Positions 1-5,928 of a stretch of DNA of 6,360 nucleotides are shown here, piece by piece. The position numbers and the translations under genes are program-made. The DNA lies in NCBI GenBank assembly GCA_015491705.1, contig WFVK01000025.1, positions 1 through 6,360 on the forward strand. Direction: 5' to 3'. This DNA is from Nitrospirota bacterium. Its GTDB lineage: Bacteria > Nitrospirota > Thermodesulfovibrionia > UBA6902. The first letter of the stretch is position 1. Every line of letters begins with the position of its first letter. The notes under the pieces are model-generated. The model did no database searches. It was given only the letters and a program-made list of their open reading frames with translations, and was not told where the DNA came from.

Positions 1-18
1 CCGGTTCAGGGTTCAAGG

Positions 19-86
19 GTTATAAGGCGAAGGAAATTACTCCTCCCCTTAAGTTAAGGGGAGGCCGGGAGGGGTTATTTTATAAC
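19..86. repeat. Coaxial imperfect palindrome, likely dispersed intergenic repeat
   Basis: The core is a perfect 11-bp inverted repeat, CCTCCCCTTAA at 42-52 and TTAAGGGGAGG at 54-64, around a single central base. A second pair, GTTATAA at 19-25 and TTATAAC at 80-86, has almost the same centre (52.5 versus 53), so the whole stretch is one nested palindrome with unpaired inner flanks of about 15 nt. The right inner flank continues G-rich (GGG at 67-69, GGGG at 71-74), while the left flank looks like a degenerate version of its complement. As RNA it would fold as a strong hairpin but has no U-tract, so it is not a standard terminator. Nested GC-rich palindromes of this kind are typical of dispersed REP- or MITE-like elements. 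That assignment is inferred from shape alone, since no second full copy lies in the window. Confidence 0.6.
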
Positions 87-151
87 ATGCCGTGCTGAAT
101 ATTTCCTCAGGGAATCGCAGATAAAGCTTTTCCGCCGGGCTCTCCGGCATG
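86..151. other. Leader segment bracketed by 7-bp inverted repeat, with GC hairpin
   Basis: CATGCCG at 86-92 and CGGCATG at 145-151 form a 7-bp inverted repeat enclosing 52 nt. Inside, GCCGG at 134-138 can pair with CCGGC at 144-148 across a 5-nt loop. The two pairings compete for the same right arm, so this leader could in principle adopt two alternative folds upstream of gnd. No U-tract and no recognisable riboswitch core is visible. Positions 152-194 hold nothing I can name. No convincing promoter was found in 1-209: TATAAC at 81-86 has no -35 partner. The gnd operon may therefore be read from upstream of the window. Confidence 0.3.
124..148 (+). repeat. Short repeat, left copy (direct partner at 5252-5276)
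   Basis: This 25-nt non-coding segment starts with AAGCTTT and contains GGCTCTCC. It matches 5252-5276 at 21 of 25 positions in the same orientation by hand alignment without gaps. It also contains the small GCCGG/CCGGC hairpin, which the right copy cannot form well. Two copies in the two outer intergenic regions suggest a short dispersed repeat, but chance has not been excluded. Confidence 0.35.
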
Positions 152-196
152 AGGGCGATGGTGTTATGCAACTGTAAGTTCAGGACACAACAAAAG

Positions 197-201
197 AGGA
201 G
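197..201 (+). promoter_or_regulatory. Ribosome binding site of gnd
   Basis: AGGAG within AGAGGAGAG (195-203) lies 8 nt before the ATG at 210. It is the only clear Shine-Dalgarno in the gnd-zwf-pgl unit, so the first gene has the strong ribosome entry site and the downstream genes seem to rely on coupling. Confidence 0.8.
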
Positions 202-209
202 AGCATATA

Positions 210-1124
210 ATGAAAACGGGTTTCGTAGGTCTGGGTAAGATGGGCATGAATATGGTTCAGCGCCTGCTGAACGGCGGCCATGCAATTGTTGCGTATGACC
301 GGGCGGCTGAAACAGTGAGAAAGGCGGAGGAAAAGGGCGCGGAGGGGGCCGGGTCCCTCGGGGAACTCACTCACAGACTGGAAAGCCCCCGCATTGTCTG
401 GCTCATGGTGCCTGCGGGGCAGCCGACAGAGGACACCCTCACGGAGCTTGCAGGGATGATGGATGAAGGGGACATACTGATTGACGGGGGCAATTCCTTT
501 TACAGGGACTCCGTGCGCAGGGCCGCGGAACTTAAAAAACGCAATATTTCTTTTCTTGATGCAGGCACGAGCGGGGGCATATGGGGACTGGAGACAGGCT
601 ACTGCCTGATGGTCGGCGGAGACAGGGAAGTCTTTGACAGGGCCGAGCCTCTCTTTGCTGCACTTGCCCCTGAGAACGGATATGCATATGTGGGGCCGCA
701 CGGTGCAGGGCACTTTGTGAAGATGGTTCACAACGGCATTGAATATGCAATGCTGCAGGGATATGCCGAGGGATTCGAGATCATGAACGCGAAAAAGGAG
801 TTCAATCTCGACCTGCATAAGATCGCAAGGCTATGGAATCACGGCAGCGTGGTGCGTTCCTGGCTTCTGGAGCTTGCAGAGAAGGCCTTCAGCAGGGACC
901 CGGGGCTTGATTCAATCCGCGGCTATGTTGAAGACTCGGGGGAAGGGCGCTGGACTGTCGCGGAGGCGGTTGAAAATGATATACCCGCCCCTGCCATTAC
1001 CCTGTCACTCCTTCAGAGATTCCGTTCACGGCAGGAGGAATCTTTCAGCGCAAAGGTTATTGCAGCGCTTCGCAATGAGTTCGGGGGACACAGGGTGGTG
1101 AAGAAAACCTCAACTTCAGACTGA
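210..1124 (+). CDS. gnd: 6-phosphogluconate dehydrogenase, decarboxylating (short form)
   Basis: This cytoplasmic enzyme oxidatively decarboxylates 6-phosphogluconate to ribulose-5-phosphate and CO2, the last oxidative step of the pentose phosphate pathway. The 304-aa product opens with a Rossmann fold, GLGKMG at residues 7-12. The substrate-binding segment [14 protein letters not shown] spans 117-130. The active-site block [15 protein letters not shown] (165-179) carries the expected catalytic Lys171 and Asn175, and GEGRWT sits at 244-249. The length matches the short (~300 aa) GndA/YqeC class rather than the ~470-aa E. coli type, which has a longer helical C-terminal half. Asp30 ends the second beta strand (AYDR), where NADP-specific long forms carry Asn-Arg. 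Since an acid there usually binds the ribose hydroxyls of NAD, I infer NAD+ preference. ATG at 210 has a good ribosome site. It heads the gnd-zwf-pgl operon, and zwf begins 5 nt after its stop. Confidence 0.95.
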   Translation: MKTGFVGLGKMGMNMVQRLLNGGHAIVAYDRAAETVRKAEEKGAEGAGSLGELTHRLESPRIVWLMVPAGQPTEDTLTELAGMMDEGDILIDGGNSFYRDSVRRAAELKKRNISFLDAGTSGGIWGLETGYCLMVGGDREVFDRAEPLFAALAPENGYAYVGPHGAGHFVKMVHNGIEYAMLQGYAEGFEIMNAKKEFNLDLHKIARLWNHGSVVRSWLLELAEKAFSRDPGLDSIRGYVEDSGEGRWTVAEAVENDIPAPAITLSLLQRFRSRQEESFSAKVIAALRNEFGGHRVVKKTSTSD

Positions 1125-1129
1125 GTGAG

Positions 1130-2683
1130 ATGGAGAACAATACACCGGATATTAATACGGATGTTTCCGGGGAGTCGCAGGTATGCAGGATATTTCCGGA
1201 GAAGATCAATATTGATCCGTTCATCATGGTGATCTTCGGGGGCTCCGGGGACCTCAGCAGGAGAAAACTGCTGCCAACTCTCTTCCACCTGTGTCATGAC
1301 CAGAACCTCCCCGATGACTTTGCAATTATCGGCTTTGCATCATCCGCGAGGTCGGACGCGGAGTACCGCGCCCTGGTCAAGAAAGCCCTTGAGGAATTCA
1401 GCGCCGACCCTGTCCAGTCTGAGTGCTGGGAGAGGTTCAGCAGGAAGCTTTTTTACGTCTCCGGCGGCTTTGAGGACGACAGCAGCTACAGGAGGCTTTC
1501 CGCCAGGCTGCAGGAGCTTGCAGGGAAACCGCCGAAACAGGTTATTTATTACATGGCTGTCCCACCGCACTTCCTGCCCTCGATCATGGAGAGACTGCGC
1601 TACTGCGATTTCTGCAGGACAGCGGCTGATAAGCGGCTGGTTATAGAGAAGCCGTTCGGCAGGGACAGGGCCTCCGCGGCTGAACTCAACAGGCTGATTT
1701 CACACGCCTTTGAGGAGGACCAGATATACCGCATCGACCATTACCTGGGAAAAGAGACCGTGCAGAACATACTCTTTTTCCGCTTTGCCAACAGCATATT
1801 CGAGCCTCTCTGGAACCGCCGCTATATCGACCATGTGCAGATCACCGTGGCTGAAACCCTGGGTATTGAAAACAGGGGCAGGTTTTATGAAGAGGCGGGG
1901 GTTGTCAGGGATATTGTGCAGAATCACATGATGCAGCTTCTCGCGCTTGTGGCCATGGAACCGCCCACAGGCTTTGAATCGGATTACATCCGCGATGAAA
2001 AGGTAAAGGTCTACCGCACCATACGTTCAATGGATGAAGAGTACATAAGGAAGTTTACGGTTGCCGGACAGTACGGCGCGGGACGGATAAACGGTCATGC
2101 CGTGCCTGCCTACCGTGAGGAGAAAGACACCTCGCCGCAGTCAACCACCCCGACATTTTTTGCCGGCAAATTCTATATAGACAACTGGCGCTGGGCAGGG
2201 ATACCCTTCTACCTGAGGACGGGCAAGCGTCTCAAAAAGCGTATTACAGAGATCAGCATTCACTTCAGGCAGCCGCCGCTGAGGCTCTTCGGCACGACAT
2301 GTGAACTGAGGGACCGCAACATCCTTGTGCTGGGGGTTCAGCCCGCTGAAGAAATCACCCTGCATATCGGTGTAAAGCATCCCGGGGTCGGCAATCAGTT
2401 GTTCCCGGTCGACATGGTGTTTAATTATGAAAGAGATATTCACGATCATGTACATTTCCCCCTTGCATATGAGCGGCTGCTGCTTGACTGCATGAAAGGG
2501 GATCATACGCTTTTCGCAAGGCAGGACGGCATCGAGGCGATGTGGTCGGTGGTCGACCCTGTTATTGAACAGTGGGAGAACACGCCGGTGGAGGATTTCC
2601 CGAATTACAGCGCCGGCACATGGGGGCCCGCAGCGGCAGATGACCTGATGCACAATGAAGGCCGCCGGTGGCGGACATGGTGA
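1130..2683 (+). CDS. zwf: Glucose-6-phosphate 1-dehydrogenase
   Basis: It catalyses the entry step of the oxidative pentose phosphate pathway: glucose-6-phosphate plus NAD(P)+ to 6-phosphogluconolactone. The 517-aa protein has the nucleotide-binding segment [10 protein letters not shown] at residues 37-46, the EKPFG motif at 173-177, and the substrate and catalytic signature RIDHYLGKE at 201-209. DIVQNH at 261-266 contains His266, which corresponds to the general-base histidine of the family, paired with Asp203. The length is slightly above the usual 480-510, owing to about 30 residues before the Rossmann strand. The ATG at 1130 lacks a clear Shine-Dalgarno (only GAGTGAG just upstream) but lies 5 nt after the gnd stop, so translation is probably coupled. 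No internal start fits better, because the next in-frame Met (residue 33) is already in the first beta strand. Its 3' end overlaps pgl. All key residues are intact. Confidence 0.97.
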   Translation: MENNTPDINTDVSGESQVCRIFPEKINIDPFIMVIFGGSGDLSRRKLLPTLFHLCHDQNLPDDFAIIGFASSARSDAEYRALVKKALEEFSADPVQSECWERFSRKLFYVSGGFEDDSSYRRLSARLQELAGKPPKQVIYYMAVPPHFLPSIMERLRYCDFCRTAADKRLVIEKPFGRDRASAAELNRLISHAFEEDQIYRIDHYLGKETVQNILFFRFANSIFEPLWNRRYIDHVQITVAETLGIENRGRFYEEAGVVRDIVQNHMMQLLALVAMEPPTGFESDYIRDEKVKVYRTIRSMDEEYIRKFTVAGQYGAGRINGHAVPAYREEKDTSPQSTTPTFFAGKFYIDNWRWAGIPFYLRTGKRLKKRITEISIHFRQPPLRLFGTTCELRDRNILVLGVQPAEEITLHIGVKHPGVGNQLFPVDMVFNYERDIHDHVHFPLAYERLLLDCMKGDHTLFARQDGIEAMWSVVDPVIEQWENTPVEDFPNYSAGTWGPAAADDLMHNEGRRWRTW

Positions 2684-3447
2684 AAACAGTCCTGATTTTC
2701 GAAAATGACGGCCTCATGGCCAATTACGCCGCCGGTGAATGGGCCGCAATCGCGGGAAAGGCCGTCAGCGACAAGGGCCGTTTTACGGCAGCGCTGTCAG
2801 GGGGAAAGACCCCTGCGGGTCTCTACAGGAAACTTTCCGGCATAAAAAAACTTCCGTGGGACAGGACACATATCTTCATTGTTGATGAACGGTTTGTGCC
2901 GTTTGAGCATGAAGACAGCAATTACGGCATGATAGAGCGGAACCTGCTGCGGCATACAGGGATCCCGCAGGAGAATATTCATCCGGTTTCAACGGCGGTG
3001 GATACCCCCGGTGAGGCAGCCGAGAGATATGAAGAAGAGCTGGCATCATTTTTTAAAACCGGCAACGGGTCCCTGGATCCGCCAGGGGACGGGATTCCCC
3101 GCTTTGACCTCATCCTGCTCGGCCTGGGCGCAGACGGCCACACCGCATCCCTTTTCCCCGGTGCGCCGTGCTTGAGAGAAACCTCCCGGCTGGCGGTGGC
3201 GGTTTCACCATCCGGCCCCGCGGAGCACGAGAGGATAACCCTCACACTTCCGGTGCTCAACAATGCGGAGAATGTCATGATCCTCGCCGCGGGTGACAAA
3301 AAGGCCGCGGCGGCAAGAGAGGTTATAGGGGACAAAAACAGCCTGCTGCCTGCGGCGATGGTCAAACCTGGCAACGGAAAGCTTGTCATCCTGATAGACA
3401 GGGGGGCCGCCTCGCTTTTATCTGCTTCCTGTCAGCCGCAATCCTGA
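2668..3447 (+). CDS. pgl: 6-phosphogluconolactonase (DevB/SOL type)
   Basis: It hydrolyses 6-phosphogluconolactone to 6-phosphogluconate, linking the zwf and gnd products. The 259-aa protein belongs to the glucosamine-6-phosphate isomerase/lactonase fold (DevB type, not the beta-propeller YbhE type). It shows SGGKTP at 44-49 (phosphate loop), VDERFVP at 72-78, and [14 protein letters not shown] at 152-165 with the catalytic-region Asp156-Gly-His158. The chosen start is GTG at 2668, preceded by GAAGG (2657-2661) at 6-nt spacing. It overlaps the zwf end by 16 nt. ATG at 2677 and GTG at 2680 (a 4-nt GTGA overlap with the zwf stop) are alternatives that would only remove MAD or MADM. The overlap argues for translational coupling. 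No rho-independent terminator is evident after the stop. Confidence 0.95.
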   Translation: MADMVKTVLIFENDGLMANYAAGEWAAIAGKAVSDKGRFTAALSGGKTPAGLYRKLSGIKKLPWDRTHIFIVDERFVPFEHEDSNYGMIERNLLRHTGIPQENIHPVSTAVDTPGEAAERYEEELASFFKTGNGSLDPPGDGIPRFDLILLGLGADGHTASLFPGAPCLRETSRLAVAVSPSGPAEHERITLTLPVLNNAENVMILAAGDKKAAAAREVIGDKNSLLPAAMVKPGNGKLVILIDRGAASLLSASCQPQS

Positions 3448-3594
3448 ACGTGCCCCGACGCTGCATAAACCGGCGTGAGAGACCGCCGTAGACGATCCGG
3501 CAGGGGTTACAACCATAGTTTCCGGTTGACTTTCATCCGGGACTTTTTGTATGCTTTTAACCGGAATGTCCCGGAAATTCAGAATGAACAGACA
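3448..3594. other. Intergenic region between the pentose phosphate operon and the phosphate-uptake genes
   Basis: This 147-nt stretch separates pgl from the DUF47 gene. It contains a weak 5-bp GC stem (CGGCG 3471-3475, CGCCG 3484-3488) without a U-tract, so no standard terminator for the upstream operon is visible. Its right part carries the promoter described separately. A GTG at 3475 is in frame with the next gene without an intervening stop, but the promoter lies inside that extension, so the stretch is best read as non-coding. I looked for a tandem CTGTCAT-type Pho box and did not see one. Confidence 0.7.
3526..3555 (+). promoter_or_regulatory. Sigma70-like promoter for the DUF47-pit unit
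   Basis: TTGACT at 3526-3531 matches the -35 consensus at 5 of 6 positions. TATGCT at 3550-3555 matches the -10 at 4 of 6, with an 18-nt spacer. Transcription would begin near 3562 and leave a leader of about 33 nt before the ATG at 3595. It gives the phosphate genes their own promoter and supports the downstream ATG over the GTG at 3475. Confidence 0.7.
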
Positions 3595-4218
3595 ATGTTA
3601 AAAAAATTCCTTCCAAAAGAAACCGATTTCTTCAGCATGTTCGAGAAAGCAGCACTGAATGTCAACAAGGGCGCAGCACTGCTCGTTGAGATGATGGAGT
3701 ACCCCGCCGCCGCCGCCGTCAAGGCAAAAGAGATATACGAGGCCGAGCAGGAAGGGGATATGTTCACCCACGAGGTGATGCGCAAGCTTAACAAGACCTT
3801 CCTGACCCCTGTTGACAGGGAAGATATACATGCGCTTATAGGACGGATCGACGATGTCCTTGATTTAATATGGGCATCAGCGGACAGAACCGTGCTGTTT
3901 AAGCTCGATGCCCCCCCGCCGGAAGCCGTTGATCTCTCAAAGACCCTGCTCGAGACAACGGAATTCATCACAAAGGCCATAGGCTGTCTCAAGGGCAAGA
4001 AATATTCATATATCCAGGAATACTGCATTGAAATCAACAGGCTTGAAAACAGGGGAGACAGGATCTTCAGGGAGGCCCTCGTAAAGCTGTTTGACAACAT
4101 CAAAGATCCCATTCTTGTCATCAAGTGGAAAGAGGTCTACGAACATCTTGAAGAAGCAAACGACACATGTGAAGACGTCGCAGACATTCTCGAAGGTATA
4201 GTTCTCAAACATGCCTGA
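3595..4218 (+). CDS. DUF47/PhoU-like protein, partner of the Pit transporter
   Basis: This cytoplasmic helical-bundle protein belongs to the DUF47 (PhoU_div) family. Members are commonly encoded beside Pit transporters and are thought to modulate them. Starting at ATG 3595 it is 207 aa, the usual family length. Acidic metal-binding-type motifs recur: E51-x3-D55 (AEQEGD), TPVDREDI at 71-78, DDVLD at 86-90, ENRGD at 151-155, and IKWKEVYEHLEEAND (176-190), the characteristic C-terminal block. A 40-residue N-terminal extension to GTG 3475 is possible on paper, but it covers the promoter and has no family-like sequence. No good Shine-Dalgarno precedes 3595 (nearest GGAA at 3573), so the start is moderately sure. 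Four Ala codons (39-41 region) form a pure CCG triplet run at 3704-3718. The gene overlaps pit by 8 nt, indicating co-translation. Confidence 0.9.
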   Translation: MLKKFLPKETDFFSMFEKAALNVNKGAALLVEMMEYPAAAAVKAKEIYEAEQEGDMFTHEVMRKLNKTFLTPVDREDIHALIGRIDDVLDLIWASADRTVLFKLDAPPPEAVDLSKTLLETTEFITKAIGCLKGKKYSYIQEYCIEINRLENRGDRIFREALVKLFDNIKDPILVIKWKEVYEHLEEANDTCEDVADILEGIVLKHA

Positions 4219-5206
4219 GACAATCATAATCCTGGTCATTGCCATAGCCCTTCTCTTTGAAGTAAGCAACGGTTGGAACGATTCCGCCAATGCCATTGCC
4301 ACGGTTGTTTCAACGAGGGTGCTGACGCCCCTGCAGGCCGTGCTCATGGCGACAGGGATGAACGTACTGGGAGCCCTTTCCTCAACCGCGGTGGCCAGGA
4401 CAATCGGAAAAGGCATAGTTGATCCCTCTGTCGTGACCGACCCGGCCCTTGTGGCTGCAGCGCTGCTTGCCGGGTTTTTCTGGAACGGGGCGATGACCAT
4501 ACTCGGCATGCCGGTCAGCGCCTCGCATGCCCTGATCGGGGGGGTAATGGGCGCCGCCATTGCCTTCGGAGGTATTGATATCCTGAATCTCGCCGGACTC
4601 ACCAAGATCTTTACAGCCCTCCTGACCTCCCCGGTTATCGGCATTGTCTTCGGTTATTTTTTTATGAAACTCATTATCAGGTTCTTCTGCAACGTCTCTC
4701 CCGGCTCCCTCAACAAACATTTCGGCCGCCTGCAGGTTGTTTCATCAGCTTTCATGGCCTTCAGCCATGGTATGAATGACGCGCAGAAGACAATGGGGGT
4801 GATCACCCTCGCGCTGCTAAGCGGAGGCTATCTGACAAGCATAGAAGTCCCCTTATGGGTTATAGTCATGTGTGCGATTGCCATGGGTGCGGGTACGGCG
4901 GCGGGCGGATGGAGGGTGATCAGAACCCTGGGACACCAGATGCTGAAACTCCAGCCGGTTCACGGGTTCGCGGCCGAGACAGCGGCAACAGCGGTCATAG
5001 TGGGGGCAAGCTCGCTGGGGATGCCGGTCAGCACAACACATGTCATAACAACAAGCATCATGGGCGTAGGCGCCACCAAAAGGCTGAGCGCGGTAAGATG
5101 GGGAGTTGCAGGAAAAATTCTCCTCGCCTGGGTCTTGACCCTGCCCATGTGTATCGTGATAGCGTGGCTGATCTACAAGCTATTAATCATGGCCGGCATG
5201 CGCTGA
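4211..5206 (+). CDS. pit: Inorganic phosphate transporter, Pit (PHO4) family
   Basis: This inner-membrane carrier takes up phosphate (or metal-phosphate) driven by the proton or sodium gradient. The 331-aa product is almost wholly hydrophobic. It shows the duplicated architecture of the family: GWNDSANA at 21-28 is echoed by HGMNDAQKT at 186-194, and GMPVSASHALIGG at 99-111 by GMPVSTTHVITTS at 270-282. The polar, loop-like stretch around residues 157-175 separates the two halves. The size is that of the compact bacterial Pit (~330 aa), without the long central loop of E. coli PitA (~500 aa). The start overlaps the DUF47 gene by 8 nt, and only a distant GAAGG (4192-4196) precedes it, so coupling is likely. 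The substrate is inferred from family and from the DUF47 partner. Sulfate transport has been reported for some relatives and cannot be excluded. Confidence 0.93.
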   Translation: MPETIIILVIAIALLFEVSNGWNDSANAIATVVSTRVLTPLQAVLMATGMNVLGALSSTAVARTIGKGIVDPSVVTDPALVAAALLAGFFWNGAMTILGMPVSASHALIGGVMGAAIAFGGIDILNLAGLTKIFTALLTSPVIGIVFGYFFMKLIIRFFCNVSPGSLNKHFGRLQVVSSAFMAFSHGMNDAQKTMGVITLALLSGGYLTSIEVPLWVIVMCAIAMGAGTAAGGWRVIRTLGHQMLKLQPVHGFAAETAATAVIVGASSLGMPVSTTHVITTSIMGVGATKRLSAVRWGVAGKILLAWVLTLPMCIVIAWLIYKLLIMAGMR

Positions 5207-5296
5207 ACGTTTGCCGGCTGAAGATCGAACTTTGAACCCTGAGCCGCAAACAAGCTTTCCCGGCAGGCTCTCCCGCCCCCTTAGGCCACATTAAGG
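5207..5296. other. Convergent intergenic region with bulged stem-loop
   Basis: This stretch lies between the stops of pit (+) and the lipoprotein gene (-). GTTTG plus CGGCT (5209-5219, C5214 bulged) can pair with AGCCG plus CAAAC (5242-5251) across a 22-nt loop. CCTTA (5279-5283) can pair with TAAGG (5292-5296) across 8 nt. Neither is followed by a T-run on either strand, so a classical bidirectional terminator is not evident, though one of these stems may act as a processing or Rho-dependent end. The region also contains two short segments resembling the left flank of the window. Confidence 0.45.
5252..5276 (+). repeat. Short repeat, right copy (direct partner at 124-148)
   Basis: AAGCTTT followed by a GC-rich stretch with GGCTCTCC matches 124-148 at 21 of 25 positions. 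Next to it, TTGAACCCTGA at 5232-5242 is the reverse complement of TCAGGGTTCAA at 6-16. Both pairs lie in non-coding DNA flanking the two + strand operons. Confidence 0.35.
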
Positions 5297-5914
5297 TTAT
5301 TTCTGTTTCCAGTTCCCGTCAGTCCCCTGCACCCACCAGCCCTTTCTGGCCTTTTTGATCCAGCTGCCGGCAAATATGCGTTTGATGTCCGCAACCTTCT
5401 CCGGAGGGAAGCCGTTGGCCTTTGCAATCTCTCTGTAGAGGGCGTTCCTGTCCCTGTTTTCCGCTGCTATAAGGCGCTTGAGCCTTGCCTTGTCCTTCAG
5501 TTTAAGGCCCGTGCTGTTGCGTATAACGAGGAGGCCGTTGTTGCCTATGCCCACATTGCCGCTGTCCATAAAAGGCATGATTGATTCCGCCCTTTTCTTT
5601 ATGGACTGCTTCAGCGTCCTTATGGCGGGAGTGGTTACATTGATGTCGGCCTCCTGCGCATATGCCTCGCGGGGGCCTGCCACCGACACTGCAAGCAGGA
5701 TTGCTTTTTCAATAAGGCTCTGCGGCGCGCCTTCCTGTTTCTGCGGCTCCTCCTTTGCAGGCTCCTTCCCCTCAGAGCCCCATACCTCGTCGACGATCCT
5801 GTCCGCCGCCTTTTCAACCGCCGCGGCGGGGAAATATATGTTTATGGTTACACACGATGTTATAAAAAACACAAGACAATAAAACAGCGATGTTCTGTAC
5901 AGCCCTCTTTCCAT
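5297..5914 (-). CDS. DUF1318 (YdbL-like) lipoprotein with YnbE-like N-terminus
   Basis: The 205-aa envelope lipoprotein opens with a lipoprotein signal peptide: Arg3 and Arg7, a hydrophobic core at 10-18, and lipobox ITSC with Cys21 as the lipidated residue. Right after it, VTINIYF (22-28) is a predicted beta strand and AVEKAADRIVDEV (32-44) a helix, resembling E. coli YnbE (ITIN... KADKDVEEL from memory). Residues 48-65 are a Lys/Glu/Pro/Gln linker. Residues 68-87 look like a second signal peptide (AILLAVSVAG, then AYA before QEA). Residues 95-205 form a DUF1318 domain with TPAIRTLKQS, GNNGLLVIRN, AAENRDRNALYREIAKANG and the KGWWVQ end. DUF1318 proteins (YdbL) work with YnbE and AsmA-like YdbH in E. 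coli lipid transport, and this role is inferred here. ATG 5914 has a strong AAGGAGG 7 nt upstream and sits 12 nt after the rfaE2 stop. Confidence 0.88.
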   Translation of the reverse strand: MERGLYRTSLFYCLVFFITSCVTINIYFPAAAVEKAADRIVDEVWGSEGKEPAKEEPQKQEGAPQSLIEKAILLAVSVAGPREAYAQEADINVTTPAIRTLKQSIKKRAESIMPFMDSGNVGIGNNGLLVIRNSTGLKLKDKARLKRLIAAENRDRNALYREIAKANGFPPEKVADIKRIFAGSWIKKARKGWWVQGTDGNWKQK

Positions 5915-5921
5915 TGCTCCG

Positions 5922-5928
5922 CCTCCTT
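5922..5928 (-). promoter_or_regulatory. Ribosome binding site of the lipoprotein gene, overlapping the rfaE2 stop
   Basis: AAGGAGG on the minus strand is a full-strength Shine-Dalgarno, 7 nt before the ATG at 5914. Its first two bases belong to the TAA stop of rfaE2 (5927-5929), so ribosomes finishing rfaE2 end on the initiation site of the lipoprotein gene. This fixes the start and supports one transcript. Confidence 0.85.

Noticed and set aside
206..211. Perfect TATAAT overlapping the gnd start codon
   Set aside because: A promoter here would start transcription inside gnd beyond its ribosome site, and no -35 lies at 16-18 nt.
149..238. Small plus-strand frame (29 codons) overlapping the gnd start, as a possible leader peptide
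   Set aside because: No Shine-Dalgarno before ATG 149 and no run of regulatory codons; it probably arises by chance.
49..285. Minus-strand open frame (78 aa) through the leader and gnd start
   Set aside because: It runs through the palindromic repeat and into gnd; no ribosome site and no family resemblance.
180..818. Long minus-strand open frame (212 aa) antisense to gnd
   Set aside because: It lies wholly opposite a confident gnd, has no recognisable motif, no ribosome site and a Cys/His/Pro/Arg-rich composition typical of reverse-strand shadows.
4006..4644. Minus-strand open frame (212 aa) across the DUF47-pit junction
   Set aside because: Antisense shadow of two well-supported genes; its composition reflects complemented codons and no domain is visible.
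5478..5882. Plus-strand open frame (134 aa) opposite the lipoprotein gene
   Set aside because: The minus-strand frame has a strong ribosome site, a lipobox and DUF1318 motifs; the plus frame has none.
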